This document shows positions 36,216 to 44,931 of a stretch of 64,000 nt of DNA, piece after piece. Each line of letters begins with the position of its first letter. Within the stretch, counting starts at the first letter, position 1. Below the pieces are notes generated by a model that was not told where the DNA came from, did not search any database, and saw only the letters and a list, made by a program, of their open reading frames with translations. The DNA is from Gammaproteobacteria bacterium (GTDB lineage: Bacteria; Pseudomonadota; Gammaproteobacteria; Pseudomonadales; Porticoccaceae). The stretch lies in assembly GCA_018069465.1 (NCBI GenBank), contig JAGPUW010000008.1, positions 124,001 through 188,000 of the forward strand. Reading direction: 5' to 3'. The translations under genes and the position numbers were made by a program.

Positions 36216-37256
36216 ATGAAACTAGGACTTAGCCTTGGATATTCCGGCGCTCATTTAAAGCTGCCCGTAAAAACTGTACAACTTGCTGAAAAGCTTGGCT
36301 TTGACTCGGTGTGGACAGCCGAAGCCTATGGCTCAGACGCAATATCCCCACTCGGCTACCTTGCAGCCTGTACTGAGCGAATTCGACTCGGCGCAGGAAT
36401 TCTACAAATCGCCGCACGCACACCGACTGCAGCCGCCATGGGCATGGCGACAATTGATGCATTGGCCGGTGGTAATAGAGCGATTTCCGGGCTGGGCATG
36501 TCGGGCCCACAAATCGTCGAAGGCTGGTATGGGCAACCCTGGGGCAAGCCCTACTGGCGTTTACGCGACTATGTCACCATTATGCGCAAAACATTCAAGC
36601 GCGAGGCCCCTGTCACCCACGAGGGGCGGGAAATATCACTGCCCTTTTCAGGTGTTGGCGCCCTTGGCATAGGCAAACCGCTGAAATCTATTCTTCATAT
36701 GAACCCGGATATCCCTATCTGGCTAGGTACCGCGACAGAAACCAATGTGCGCCTGACAGCAGAAATTGCCGATGGCTGGTTACCGCTCAATTTTGTGCCG
36801 GGTAGTTTGAAAATATATGGGCCCTGGCTGGAAGAAGGTTTTACGCGGGCGGGCGGTGGTAAATCCTATAAAGATTTTGAAATTCAGCCGGGTATTTCCG
36901 TGCTCATTACAGCCGATATAAAATCGGCACTGGCTCGATTAAAACCCAACATCGCCCTTTACGTTGGAGGTATGGGGCACAAAGATAAAAATTTCCACAA
37001 AGATATGATGACACTACGTGGCTATGGCGATGAGGCAGCACGCATACAGGAGCTATACCTGGCCGGGCACAAAACCGAAGCAGCAGAAGCGGTGCCCGAT
37101 GAATATTGTGACGAGGGTGCACTGGTCGGCAGCGCGGAAAGGATAGGCGAGCGCTATAAAGCCTGGGCTGATTCTGGTGCAACAGGACTCACCATCAGTA
37201 CGCCACAGGACGAAGCGCTGGAGTTAATGGCTGATCTTGCCGGAACTCGTCCCTAA
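36216..37256 (+). CDS. LLM-class F420-dependent oxidoreductase
   Basis: A 346-residue luciferase-like protein of the longer F420-dependent group: LGLSLGYSGAHLKLPVKTVQLAEKLGFDSVWTAEAYGSDA, then IRLGAGILQIAARTPTAAAMGMATIDAL and MSGPQIVEGWYGQPWGKPYWRLRDYV. The GWYG-PW-KP signature is typical of TIGR03559-like enzymes known mostly from actinobacteria. Coenzyme F420 use is inferred from family; no F420 synthesis gene lies in the window. AAAGGAG precedes the ATG. Confidence 0.85.
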   Translation: MKLGLSLGYSGAHLKLPVKTVQLAEKLGFDSVWTAEAYGSDAISPLGYLAACTERIRLGAGILQIAARTPTAAAMGMATIDALAGGNRAISGLGMSGPQIVEGWYGQPWGKPYWRLRDYVTIMRKTFKREAPVTHEGREISLPFSGVGALGIGKPLKSILHMNPDIPIWLGTATETNVRLTAEIADGWLPLNFVPGSLKIYGPWLEEGFTRAGGGKSYKDFEIQPGISVLITADIKSALARLKPNIALYVGGMGHKDKNFHKDMMTLRGYGDEAARIQELYLAGHKTEAAEAVPDEYCDEGALVGSAERIGERYKAWADSGATGLTISTPQDEALELMADLAGTRP

Positions 37257-37347
37257 GCTATGAACAGCCATCATGATTTCATTAGGCAGTTTCAACGATT
37301 GAATCTGCCTCTTCATCTGGCACCACTAAATGCAACAAATTCGGGTA

Positions 37348-39087
37348 TTAAAAAGCTAGAGAAATACAAAGAGCAACAAACAATACCGCCGATGTCGCCT
37401 GCCAAAATAACAGCGGGTTTGCTTCCAGTAACGCCGTATTATGACTCTGCGTATATTTTGGATTGGGCTTTTGTAATTCGTGTAAAAACTCTGAAACGTC
37501 GTCATAGCGGCGCTCTGGGTTGAAGCGCAGTCCCTTTTTCACCGCGCCATCAATCCAGATGGGTATTAAGGGATTAATGTCATAGCAGGGGATGTATTTG
37601 GTTTTCAAATAGGCCTTTGATGTACGGCATTCTTCAAGCTTGCCGCCAAAAGGTGCTTCGCCCGTGAGCATTTCATAAACGATAACAGCCAGGGAGAAAA
37701 TATCGGATTGCACGGTGCTTTTTGCGTTTATCACCACTTCGGGTGCCGAATAGGACGCAGTACCCAGTATCCCCCCTCTTTCTAAGGGTGTGGCTATCTC
37801 GGCAATTCCCTGAATAAAACAGGAACCGAAATCGATAATTTTAATCTGTCCATTTTTGTCGATGAGTATGTTGCCCGGCTTAATATCCTGATGCAGGGTT
37901 TCTCTATTATGGAAAGCGCGTATGCCCTTAACCATTTGCTGCACCAGATAAATCACATCTTGCACAGCTGGCTTTGGATTTTCTTTTATCCAGCGCTCCA
38001 AAGTGATGCCATCAACATAATCGGTAAGGTAGTAAAGACAGCTCTTCGACCTGCCACCATCGATAACCTTCGCAACGTGAGGATTGTCGATGCGGCTGCC
38101 AATCCAGCTCTCCATCGCAAAGCGATCGATATAGCCGAGGTCATCATCGAAATTAATAGAGGGGGTTTTCATGCAATAACGGGCGTCAGTATCGACGTCA
38201 CTGACCAGGTAAACCTGGCTGCGATTACTCGCATGTAATTCTCGTTCGACACGATAACCATCTAGAATCATGCCCGGTTCAAGCAAGGGGGGAAAAGGTA
38301 GGGCCGACAACTTGCGGTTAACGTCATCAATAGTTTGGCGTGGAAAGTTATCAAGCCGTAAAATTTGGCAGCTTAAATTATCACCACTGCTATTTTCGAG
38401 GGCTATGGCAGTTAAAGCAGTACAACAATCTTCAAACTTTTGTTCCGATGGCTCGCCGACGAGGCTACGCAAAGCGGTGCGAATATCCCGGTCTTTGACA
38501 AAGTCGTGGATGCCATCGGTACTTAAAAAGAAAATATCGCCAATGTCTAAATCGACACTGCGATAATCGACATCGAGTTTGACATCAAGCCCCATGGCCC
38601 GTGCTAAATACGATTGGTCATCGCTAATAAATGTGGTGTGGTCACGGGTGAGTTGCTCAAGATCATTGTCGCGCAAACGGTAAATGCGTGAATCGCCGAC
38701 ATGAAAAATATGTGCCGCCTGCGATTTGAAAATGACAGTACTAAAGGTGCTGACATAGCCTTTTTGGGCATCGCAATAACTCCGCCCCTGGCCAAACAAC
38801 CAGCGATTGAGCGCGGTTAAAACTTGCGTCGTTGATTTTTTTACACCCCAGCTATCGGGCGTGGAGTAATAGTCAGAAAGAAAATTGTGGACGCAGGTTT
38901 CACTCGCTTCCTTGCCCGCCTCTGCGGCACTGACACCATCGGCAATTACCGCGACAGCGCCTTTATTGGTTAGTGTCAGCCCCTGCGGAATGCGAATGCC
39001 GATAGCATCCTCATTTTCAGGTTTGACACCCGCCACCGAGTGCTGGGCGATGGTGAAGCTTAGGTGGGCTACCGACTGATCTGACAT
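37348..39087 (-). CDS. PP2C phosphatase - Ser/Thr kinase fusion with C-terminal membrane anchor
   Basis: A 579-residue protein. Residues 1-250 are a PP2C-type phosphatase (AVIADGVSAAEAGKEAS, FHVGDSRIYRLRD, FFLSTDGIHDF, SGDNLSCQ). Residues 280-540 are a Hanks-type kinase with ATP-site Lys in YCMKT, catalytic loop HQDIKPGNILID, DFG in IIDFGSC and SAPEV. The HRD motif is HQD and the glycine loop is weak (ERELHASNRSQVYLV). One membrane segment ends the protein. Fusions of this type neighbour nitrate/nitrite transporters in several proteobacteria, as here, 39 bases downstream of the MFS gene. Confidence 0.88.
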   Translation of the reverse strand: MSDQSVAHLSFTIAQHSVAGVKPENEDAIGIRIPQGLTLTNKGAVAVIADGVSAAEAGKEASETCVHNFLSDYYSTPDSWGVKKSTTQVLTALNRWLFGQGRSYCDAQKGYVSTFSTVIFKSQAAHIFHVGDSRIYRLRDNDLEQLTRDHTTFISDDQSYLARAMGLDVKLDVDYRSVDLDIGDIFFLSTDGIHDFVKDRDIRTALRSLVGEPSEQKFEDCCTALTAIALENSSGDNLSCQILRLDNFPRQTIDDVNRKLSALPFPPLLEPGMILDGYRVERELHASNRSQVYLVSDVDTDARYCMKTPSINFDDDLGYIDRFAMESWIGSRIDNPHVAKVIDGGRSKSCLYYLTDYVDGITLERWIKENPKPAVQDVIYLVQQMVKGIRAFHNRETLHQDIKPGNILIDKNGQIKIIDFGSCFIQGIAEIATPLERGGILGTASYSAPEVVINAKSTVQSDIFSLAVIVYEMLTGEAPFGGKLEECRTSKAYLKTKYIPCYDINPLIPIWIDGAVKKGLRFNPERRYDDVSEFLHELQKPNPKYTQSHNTALLEANPLLFWQATSAVLFVALCISLAF

Positions 39088-39126
39088 TTGACCTCGCTAG
39101 TTTCTACACGTAATTTCAGCTGCTAA

Positions 39127-40593
39127 TTAGTGAACCTCAATCAGCTGCACGGTGCCATCGGGCATGATTTCAGCCATTGTACCTTTGGGCTCATCGAGAA
39201 ACATGGCGCAAAACATGGCGAAGGCAATGCCCCCGGCAATGGTTAAAAAGAACACCGAGGGTGAGACAAGAGAAAATACGGTGAGGAAGACAACCGCGCC
39301 AATATTGCCGTAGGCGCCGACCATGCCGGCAATTTGTCCGGTTAGGCGTCGCTTGATCAGGGGCACCACGGCGAACACACAACCGGCCGCAGAGCCGAGA
39401 AAGAAAGAACAAAACATCATCGCGGCTACTGCCAGTGCGATAGGCCAGTCAGCCGTGATTTGTGACATAAGAAAGAAGCCAACAGCCGCGCCACCCAGCA
39501 AAATCACCAGCGAACCCTTACGCCCAAATTTGTCGCTAATAAAGCCACCGGAGGGACAGGAAAAAACATCGATAACGGCAAAACAGGCGCCAAACAAACC
39601 CGCCAGTGCAACGGGAATAAGGAAAGTGTCTTTAAAAAACAGGGGCAACATGGATACCACCGCCAACTCGGCACCAAAGGTAACCGCGTAGGCAACGCTT
39701 AAAATAGCCACTTGCTTAAAATTGTACTGCATTAACTCATCAACAGGGTGCTCAAAAATCTCATGGTTAACCTTGTACAGATGATGGGTTTGAAACAAAT
39801 ACAGGGCAATTAACAATCCATAAATGATGGTTGAGGCTGTCTCACCCAGCAGGCCCAGCACTGTCACCTTCCAGGTCAGCACGGCCAGAGCGCCGAACAT
39901 GGGTAGGTTCATCAATACGCAGAAGTAAAAATCGCGCTTGCTGGTGACTTCCAGGCCACCGCCTTTCTTCGGCTTAAAGTAGGTGGAACCGGCGGGCGTA
40001 TCTCGCACAGCACGGTAGTAAAACACGGAGAAAACCAGCGCAATAACACCGGTAATAGCCGACGCATAGCGCCAGCCATCGTCACCACCAAACATAATGG
40101 CCAGTGTCGGCAAGGTGACAGCCGCCACAGCGGAGCCGACATTACCCATGCCCTTGTAAATACCTTCGGCGAGGCCCAATTGCTTGGCCGGATACCACTC
40201 GCTGATCATGCGAATACCGATCACAAAGCCGGCGCCAGCAAAGCCCAGCAAAAAACGCGATAAGGCCAGCATTTCAAAGCTGTTTGCCATGGCAAAGAAG
40301 AAACACAGCCCCGCCGTCGCCACCAACATGGCGGTGTAGGTTTTTCGCGGCCCGTAGTGGTCGACCAGCATGCCGGTGACAATGCGCGCGGGAATGGCCA
40401 GGGCGACGTTGAGAATCAACAGCGTTTTAATTTGTTGATCACTGAGGCCCATCGACTCCTGAATCAACGCCAGCAGAGGCGCATGGTTGAACCAGACCAG
40501 GAAGGTGACAAAGAAAGCCATCCACGTCATGTGCAGAATTTTGGACTTTCCGCTAAATGACAGAAAACTGCCTCTAAATGTCGTCTCACTCAT
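39127..40593 (-). CDS. NarK/NasA-type nitrate/nitrite MFS transporter
   Basis: A 488-residue, 12-helix major facilitator. Nitrate-porter features are FLVWFNHAPLLALIQESMGLS, ARIVTGMLVDHYGPRKTY, GFAGAGFVIGIRMISEWYPAKQLGLAEGIYKGMGNVGSA and CFAVIDVFSCPSGGFISDKFGRKG. The GmGNvG nitrate signature is clear in the fifth helix region. No nitrite reductase (nirBD) or nitrate reductase gene follows; the kinase fusion is the only operon partner. ATG 40593 has GGAGC ten bases upstream. Confidence 0.88.
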   Translation of the reverse strand: MSETTFRGSFLSFSGKSKILHMTWMAFFVTFLVWFNHAPLLALIQESMGLSDQQIKTLLILNVALAIPARIVTGMLVDHYGPRKTYTAMLVATAGLCFFFAMANSFEMLALSRFLLGFAGAGFVIGIRMISEWYPAKQLGLAEGIYKGMGNVGSAVAAVTLPTLAIMFGGDDGWRYASAITGVIALVFSVFYYRAVRDTPAGSTYFKPKKGGGLEVTSKRDFYFCVLMNLPMFGALAVLTWKVTVLGLLGETASTIIYGLLIALYLFQTHHLYKVNHEIFEHPVDELMQYNFKQVAILSVAYAVTFGAELAVVSMLPLFFKDTFLIPVALAGLFGACFAVIDVFSCPSGGFISDKFGRKGSLVILLGGAAVGFFLMSQITADWPIALAVAAMMFCSFFLGSAAGCVFAVVPLIKRRLTGQIAGMVGAYGNIGAVVFLTVFSLVSPSVFFLTIAGGIAFAMFCAMFLDEPKGTMAEIMPDGTVQLIEVH

Positions 40594-41006
40594 GGAGCTG
40601 CTCCGTAATCCGTTAATATCGTGTGCGCAATGCACTGGCAGCTAACTAGGCAATTATTAGGCCATATATCGAGCCCTATAAAAACGACGGCAGGTAAGCA
40701 CCGTGGTGCACCATTTGCAGGCTTACGCCCTACCATGGGTATCTACGCACCAAGATGTGTACAGACCTTGGGGCAACACGCACCAAATACGCTCACAATG
40801 CACAAGCCCGGCTATAGCGCTGCACCACTTATGGCTGGCAGCACGGGCAGGCATCACACGGGCCAGGGTTTATTTGTCGCTTATACATTTGTCCCTTATA
40901 CAAAGGAGCTTTATCAGTACTCTTTGTTAAGGGCACAAGTTCTTAGGCAGCCCTGCTGACTAGACTATATTTAAGCGAATAAGGCGATATTTTGGAGGAC
41001 AGGGCA
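40594..41006. other. Divergent control region with a 15-bp repeat and NtrC-like half sites
   Basis: No credible gene. TGGTGCACCA (40704-40713, perfect palindrome) and GCACCAAGATGTG (near 40750) resemble NtrC half sites, in keeping with a nitrate transporter, but no sigma-54 promoter with a proper GG/GC pair was found. A 15-bp pair, ATTTGTCGCTTATAC (40872-40886) and ATTTGTCCCTTATAC (40887-40901), lies about 105 bases before the YbaK-like start. Confidence 0.45.
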
Positions 41007-41504
41007 ATGACTATGGCTTACAGCGTGCAGCAACATTTACACAAAGTGGGGGTCGATTATGATCTCCTGGCCCACCCACACTCTCACTCCAGCTTGCACA
41101 CGGCACACTTGGCACATGTACCGGCACGCGAGGTGGTTAAAGCGGTGCTCTGCCACGATGGCGATAATTATCTACTCTGTGTCATTCCCGCATCTCATCG
41201 CATCGTCTTTCACTGGCTCAATAAAATGATGAATGGACAGTATCAACTGGCCAAAGAAAATGAGCTAAAAAGTGTGTTTGATGATTGTGAACTCGGCGCG
41301 GTACCAGCACTGGGGCAGATTTATGGCTTTCATGTGGTCTGGGATGACTGCCTACAGGAGACTGACAGCGTCTATCTCGAAAGCGGCGACCACGAGCATT
41401 TAATCCACCTCAATCACGGCGCCTTTATGCAGTTAATGGGACTGCAGGAGCACATGACGATTAGCTGTCCCGAAGAGGAGTACGCCGACCAGTTGAAAAT
41501 GTAA
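41007..41504 (+). CDS. YbaK/ProX-type aminoacyl-tRNA deacylase-like protein
   Basis: A 165-residue YbaK/prolyl-tRNA synthetase-associated domain protein: VDYDLLAHPHSHSSLHTAHLAHVPAREVVKAVLC, then LCVIPASHRIVFHWL, ELKSVFDDCELGAVPALGQIYG and ESGDHEHLIHLNHGAF. Members remove mischarged amino acids from tRNA. The start ATG 41007 has GGAGG eight bases upstream; an in-frame TTG at 40992 is less likely. Stands alone. Confidence 0.85.
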   Translation: MTMAYSVQQHLHKVGVDYDLLAHPHSHSSLHTAHLAHVPAREVVKAVLCHDGDNYLLCVIPASHRIVFHWLNKMMNGQYQLAKENELKSVFDDCELGAVPALGQIYGFHVVWDDCLQETDSVYLESGDHEHLIHLNHGAFMQLMGLQEHMTISCPEEEYADQLKM

Positions 41505-41867
41505 GTTGTAGTCCCACGTATCAAAGCCTCTCCATTTCGCGGCACAGAGCATCATCTTCTAGCTTGATCGAGAGGCTTGTCCCGCCCCTGCTGCTTGTCA
41601 TTAGCAAAGCTTGTCACACCTTAAGTTTGCCAATTTTCAGCGATCCTTAGCCAAGTCATAAGACTCAACCCACACCCTGCCCGGCTTTTTCTACCAATCT
41701 TTTGTTTAAATACCGCTAGCTTGCCTTTATTCTTAAGCTAGCCACGAGCCAAAAAAACAAATAATACTGCTCACCCGCCATCATTTAGCGCCGAATAATG
41801 TAGCGTCGATAAATATAGCGTCGATAAATAGTGTGCAGCTCCTCATCTAACGTCTGGAGATATTGCC
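41505..41867 (+). other. Intergenic region with a 15-bp tandem repeat
   Basis: No gene seen in these 363 bases. Near its end are two identical units TAGCGTCGATAAATA (41801-41815, 41816-41830) and a degenerate unit (TAGCGCCGAATAATG, 41786-41800), 38 bases before the next ATG and so close to the expected promoter. Confidence 0.7.
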
Positions 41868-42986
41868 ATGCAAACCCAACTGGCCAAAAAACTCGGCATT
41901 GATTTTCCGATATTTGCCTTCACACACTGTCGCGATGTGGTTGCGGCAGTGACCAATGCCGGTGGTATCGGTGTACTGGGTGCCACAGGCTTTAGCCCTG
42001 AACAACTGCATATAGAGCTGGACTGGATTGACGACAAAGTCGGCGACCGCCCCTACGGTGTCGATGTCATTATCCCCCGCCGCTTTGAAGGCCGCGGTGA
42101 GCGCGATATCGAGAAACAGCGGGCACTGGTGCGCGCCGCTATCCCCCAGGGCCACCGCGATTTCGCCCGCAAATTGCTGGACGATGCCGGTGTGCCCGCC
42201 CTGCCTCCGGGCAAAAAACTGGAAGACAGGTTGTCGATGACCGATGCCGTCTCCGCCCCCCTCGTCGATGTGGCCCTGAGTCATAAAAACTGCAAGTTAA
42301 TCGCCAATGCCCTGGGCACCCCGCCTGATGATGTGATTAAACAGGTGCAGGATGCTGGCGTATTAATCGGCGCTCTGTGTGGCTCGCCCCGGCATGCGCA
42401 ATATCATGTCGATGCGGGCCTCGATTTTATTATCGCCCAGGGTGGTGAAGGTGGTGGGCACACCGGCACCATTGGCAGCATGGTGTTATGGCCGCAGGTG
42501 GTGGCCATCGCCGGGGATATTCCGGTACTGGCGGCCGGTGGTATTGGCAGCGGCCAACAAATGGCTGCGGCATTGGCCCTCGGTGCGCAGGGCGTGTGGT
42601 GTGGCTCGATCTGGCTAACCACCATTGAAGCCGAGACCTCCGAGGCCGCGAAAGAGGCGATGTTCACGGCCACCTCTGCCGACACCGTTCGCTCCTCTTC
42701 ATTTACCGGCAAACCAGTGCGCATGCTGCGCAATAAATGGACGGAGGCCTGGGACGCGCCGGGTAATCCGGCATCCCTCGGCGCACCCATGCAAATGATG
42801 ATGGCCGGAGAATCTGTGGTGCGCATGAACCGTCACCCTGACAAATTTCAGGATTATTTCTTTAACCCCGTCGGGCAGATCGTCGGCGCCATGAACAGCA
42901 GCATCAGCGCACGCGATCAAATGACCGAGCTGGTGAATGGCTACCTCGAAGCCTGCGAATTACTCAGCCAGCTATTACCCGAGTAG
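41868..42986 (+). CDS. Nitronate monooxygenase-family (2-nitropropane dioxygenase-like) protein
   Basis: A 372-residue FMN TIM-barrel enzyme: IDFPIFAFTHCRDVVAAVTNAGGIGVLGATGFSPEQL at the N-terminus, FIIAQGGEGGGHTGTIGSMVLWPQVV with the FMN-phosphate region, and VLAAGGIGSGQQMAAALALGAQGVWCGSIWL. The family oxidises alkyl nitronates or acts as enoyl reductase-like enzymes; substrate unknown. The start follows GTCTGGAGATATTGCC. Confidence 0.87.
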   Translation: MQTQLAKKLGIDFPIFAFTHCRDVVAAVTNAGGIGVLGATGFSPEQLHIELDWIDDKVGDRPYGVDVIIPRRFEGRGERDIEKQRALVRAAIPQGHRDFARKLLDDAGVPALPPGKKLEDRLSMTDAVSAPLVDVALSHKNCKLIANALGTPPDDVIKQVQDAGVLIGALCGSPRHAQYHVDAGLDFIIAQGGEGGGHTGTIGSMVLWPQVVAIAGDIPVLAAGGIGSGQQMAAALALGAQGVWCGSIWLTTIEAETSEAAKEAMFTATSADTVRSSSFTGKPVRMLRNKWTEAWDAPGNPASLGAPMQMMMAGESVVRMNRHPDKFQDYFFNPVGQIVGAMNSSISARDQMTELVNGYLEACELLSQLLPE

Positions 42987-43014
42987 CTATTTGACATGTA
43001 CTATTTCACATGTG
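42987..43014. repeat. 14-bp imperfect tandem repeat x2
   Basis: CTATTTGACATGTA (42987-43000) and CTATTTCACATGTG (43001-43014), directly after the nitronate monooxygenase stop and about 140 bases before the SDR start. Confidence 0.75.
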
Positions 43015-43153
43015 GTATTTTTTCAAACAATCAGGAAGCGACAAGCAAGCCTTGCCTTATAGGGCTATTTACTGGTCAAATCCCCAACACTTTTTTAGCG
43101 TGCGTCGCTTAAGACGCGCAACAAAGTCAATCACACAATAAATGGAGATAACT

Positions 43154-43903
43154 ATGAACAGAGGACATGCACTGGTAACTGGCGCCATCGGCGGACTGGG
43201 AACTGCAATCGTAAAACGGCTCATCGCCGCAGGTATTCCGGTCATCGGCACCGATCGTAGGGTGACCGATATCGACCCGTGGATAGAGGCCGAACTCAAC
43301 GACGAGGAGCGCGCCATGTTTACCGGCTATCCCCTCGACGTTGCCAAGGAAGAGCAGGCCGACGCGCTGGCGAAAAAATTCAAGGATGAAGGCATCCACA
43401 TCGCCTACCTGATTAACAACGCCGGCATTCAAGGCAACGCTAAGCCCTGGGAGCTGGATTCAAAAACCTGGGATAGAGTGATGAAGGTCAACGCCAACGG
43501 CACCTTTTATTTGACCCGTGCTTTTAGTGAAGCGATGGTCGAAAAAGGCTTTGGCCGCGTGGTCAATTTCGCCTCCCTCTACGCCTACCACCCCGGCGTT
43601 GGTCAGTCGCCCTATGCTGCGGCAAAAGCTGCTGTCACGGGTTATACCCGCTCGGTGGCACTGGATCTTGCCAAACATGGCGTTACCGTTAATGCCATCG
43701 CCCCAGGCATTATCTGGCACGAGCGTCTGCGTGGAGTACTACCCCAGGAAGAGTACGAAAAAATGGCGGCTAAAGTGCCCGCCGAACGGATGGGCAGGCC
43801 CGAAGAAATTGCCGGGGCAGTTAACTTTTTCTGCTCGGAAGAATCTTCTTATGTCACTGGCCAAACTCTGCACGTTAACGGCGGTCTTTACTTACCGGGT
43901 TAA
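43154..43903 (+). CDS. SDR-family oxidoreductase
   Basis: A 249-residue short-chain dehydrogenase: TGAIGGLGTAIVKRL, NNAGIQG, catalytic Ser in NFASLYAYHPG and YAAAK. Asp at the end of strand two (PVIGTDRR) suggests NAD(H). ATG 43154 is chosen because GGAG lies six bases upstream; an in-frame ATG four codons earlier lacks one. It converges with the DHOD-like gene. Confidence 0.86.
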   Translation: MNRGHALVTGAIGGLGTAIVKRLIAAGIPVIGTDRRVTDIDPWIEAELNDEERAMFTGYPLDVAKEEQADALAKKFKDEGIHIAYLINNAGIQGNAKPWELDSKTWDRVMKVNANGTFYLTRAFSEAMVEKGFGRVVNFASLYAYHPGVGQSPYAAAKAAVTGYTRSVALDLAKHGVTVNAIAPGIIWHERLRGVLPQEEYEKMAAKVPAERMGRPEEIAGAVNFFCSEESSYVTGQTLHVNGGLYLPG

Positions 43904-43917
43904 TTTTTTGCCTTAAC

Positions 43918-44931
43918 TTAACTCCGCACCCCGGCCGGACGCGTGTAACTATCGAGCACATTAATATAGTTAGCGCGCTCGTAAGCGCCGGGGTCAATGG
44001 CATGGCGCTGACTGACACTACCTTTGAGTTGCTCTACCGATTCATATTCACGCAACTCAAGCCAGCGCTCTAGCCCTGCCAACACAGTGGCAATATGCCC
44101 GTGGCCCTGCTGCAATAAAGCACTGCACATATGCGTCACATCGGCACCGGCCAATAATGCTTTGAGCACGTCCTCGCTAGTATGAAAGCCACCGGTAACG
44201 CCGATGGAGCAATTCACCTGACTGCGCAAAATTGCCGTCCAACGAATTCTCGACAGAGCCTCTTGCGAAGTCGATAACTCAAGTTTGGGCAGCACTTCAA
44301 GTGTGTCGAGATCAATATCCGGCTGATAAAAACGATTAAACAGACCGACACCTTTGGCGCCGACCGCTTCTATGCGTTTTACCATATTGGCCAGAGCGCT
44401 GAACTGCTCGCACAACTTTACCGTAACCGGTATTGAAACCTGGGCCAGCACCGCTTGAATCACTGCGATATAACGATCCTCGACCTGCTGGGCTGTTTCA
44501 TTACTGCCTGCGGCGATGTAATAAATATTCAACTCCAGCGCATCCGCACCCGCCTGTTCAAGCTCGTGGGCGTACTCGACCCAGCCACCGGCCGTGGTGC
44601 CATTGAGGCTGGCAATTAGCGGAATATCCAGCCCTGCCTGCAAACGCTGCAGTTGCTCAAGGTACTCATCCTGATAACCCAAGTAGTCATCGGGCAGGGG
44701 ATGAAAACCCTCGGCCTCCGCGTGACCAATAGACTGCTGGTGAAAAAAGCGTTCGAGGTGTTCGCCTTCGTGCTGAATTTTTTCTTCAAACAGCGAATGC
44801 ATAATTAGCCCTGCGGCACCGGCGTCCTGCAATTGCAGTGCACTGGCCACACTATTACTGAAGGGCGAGGCAGAGGGCACGATGGGGTTTTTCAAATTTA
44901 AACCAAGATACTTTGTACTTAAATCGATCAT
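43918..44931 (-). CDS. Dihydroorotate dehydrogenase-like flavoprotein coupled to nifJ
   Basis: A 337-residue TIM-barrel flavoprotein beginning MIDLSTKYLGLNLKNPIVPSASPFSNS, with IPLIASLNGTTAGGWVEYAHELEQAGADALELNIYY, VTVKLCEQFSAL and SIGVTGGFHTSEDVLKALLAGADVTHMCSALLQ. It belongs to the DHOD-like family often encoded beside pyruvate:ferredoxin oxidoreductase and not to pyrimidine synthesis proper. Its ATG overlaps the nifJ TAA by one base (TAATG), implying translational coupling. The true reaction is unknown. Confidence 0.88.
   Translation of the reverse strand: MIDLSTKYLGLNLKNPIVPSASPFSNSVASALQLQDAGAAGLIMHSLFEEKIQHEGEHLERFFHQQSIGHAEAEGFHPLPDDYLGYQDEYLEQLQRLQAGLDIPLIASLNGTTAGGWVEYAHELEQAGADALELNIYYIAAGSNETAQQVEDRYIAVIQAVLAQVSIPVTVKLCEQFSALANMVKRIEAVGAKGVGLFNRFYQPDIDLDTLEVLPKLELSTSQEALSRIRWTAILRSQVNCSIGVTGGFHTSEDVLKALLAGADVTHMCSALLQQGHGHIATVLAGLERWLELREYESVEQLKGSVSQRHAIDPGAYERANYINVLDSYTRPAGVRS

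Noticed and set aside
37260-37523. 87-codon plus-strand frame after the second LLM gene
   Set aside because: Most of it lies antisense to the kinase fusion and no family is recognised.
40625-40650. Possible sigma-54 promoter for the nitrate-type transporter
   Set aside because: The -24 element reads GC and not GG, which is normally essential.
40621-40959. 112-codon plus-strand frame upstream of the YbaK-like gene
   Set aside because: His/Arg/Thr-rich composition without a domain; it covers the expected promoters of two divergent genes and a tandem repeat.
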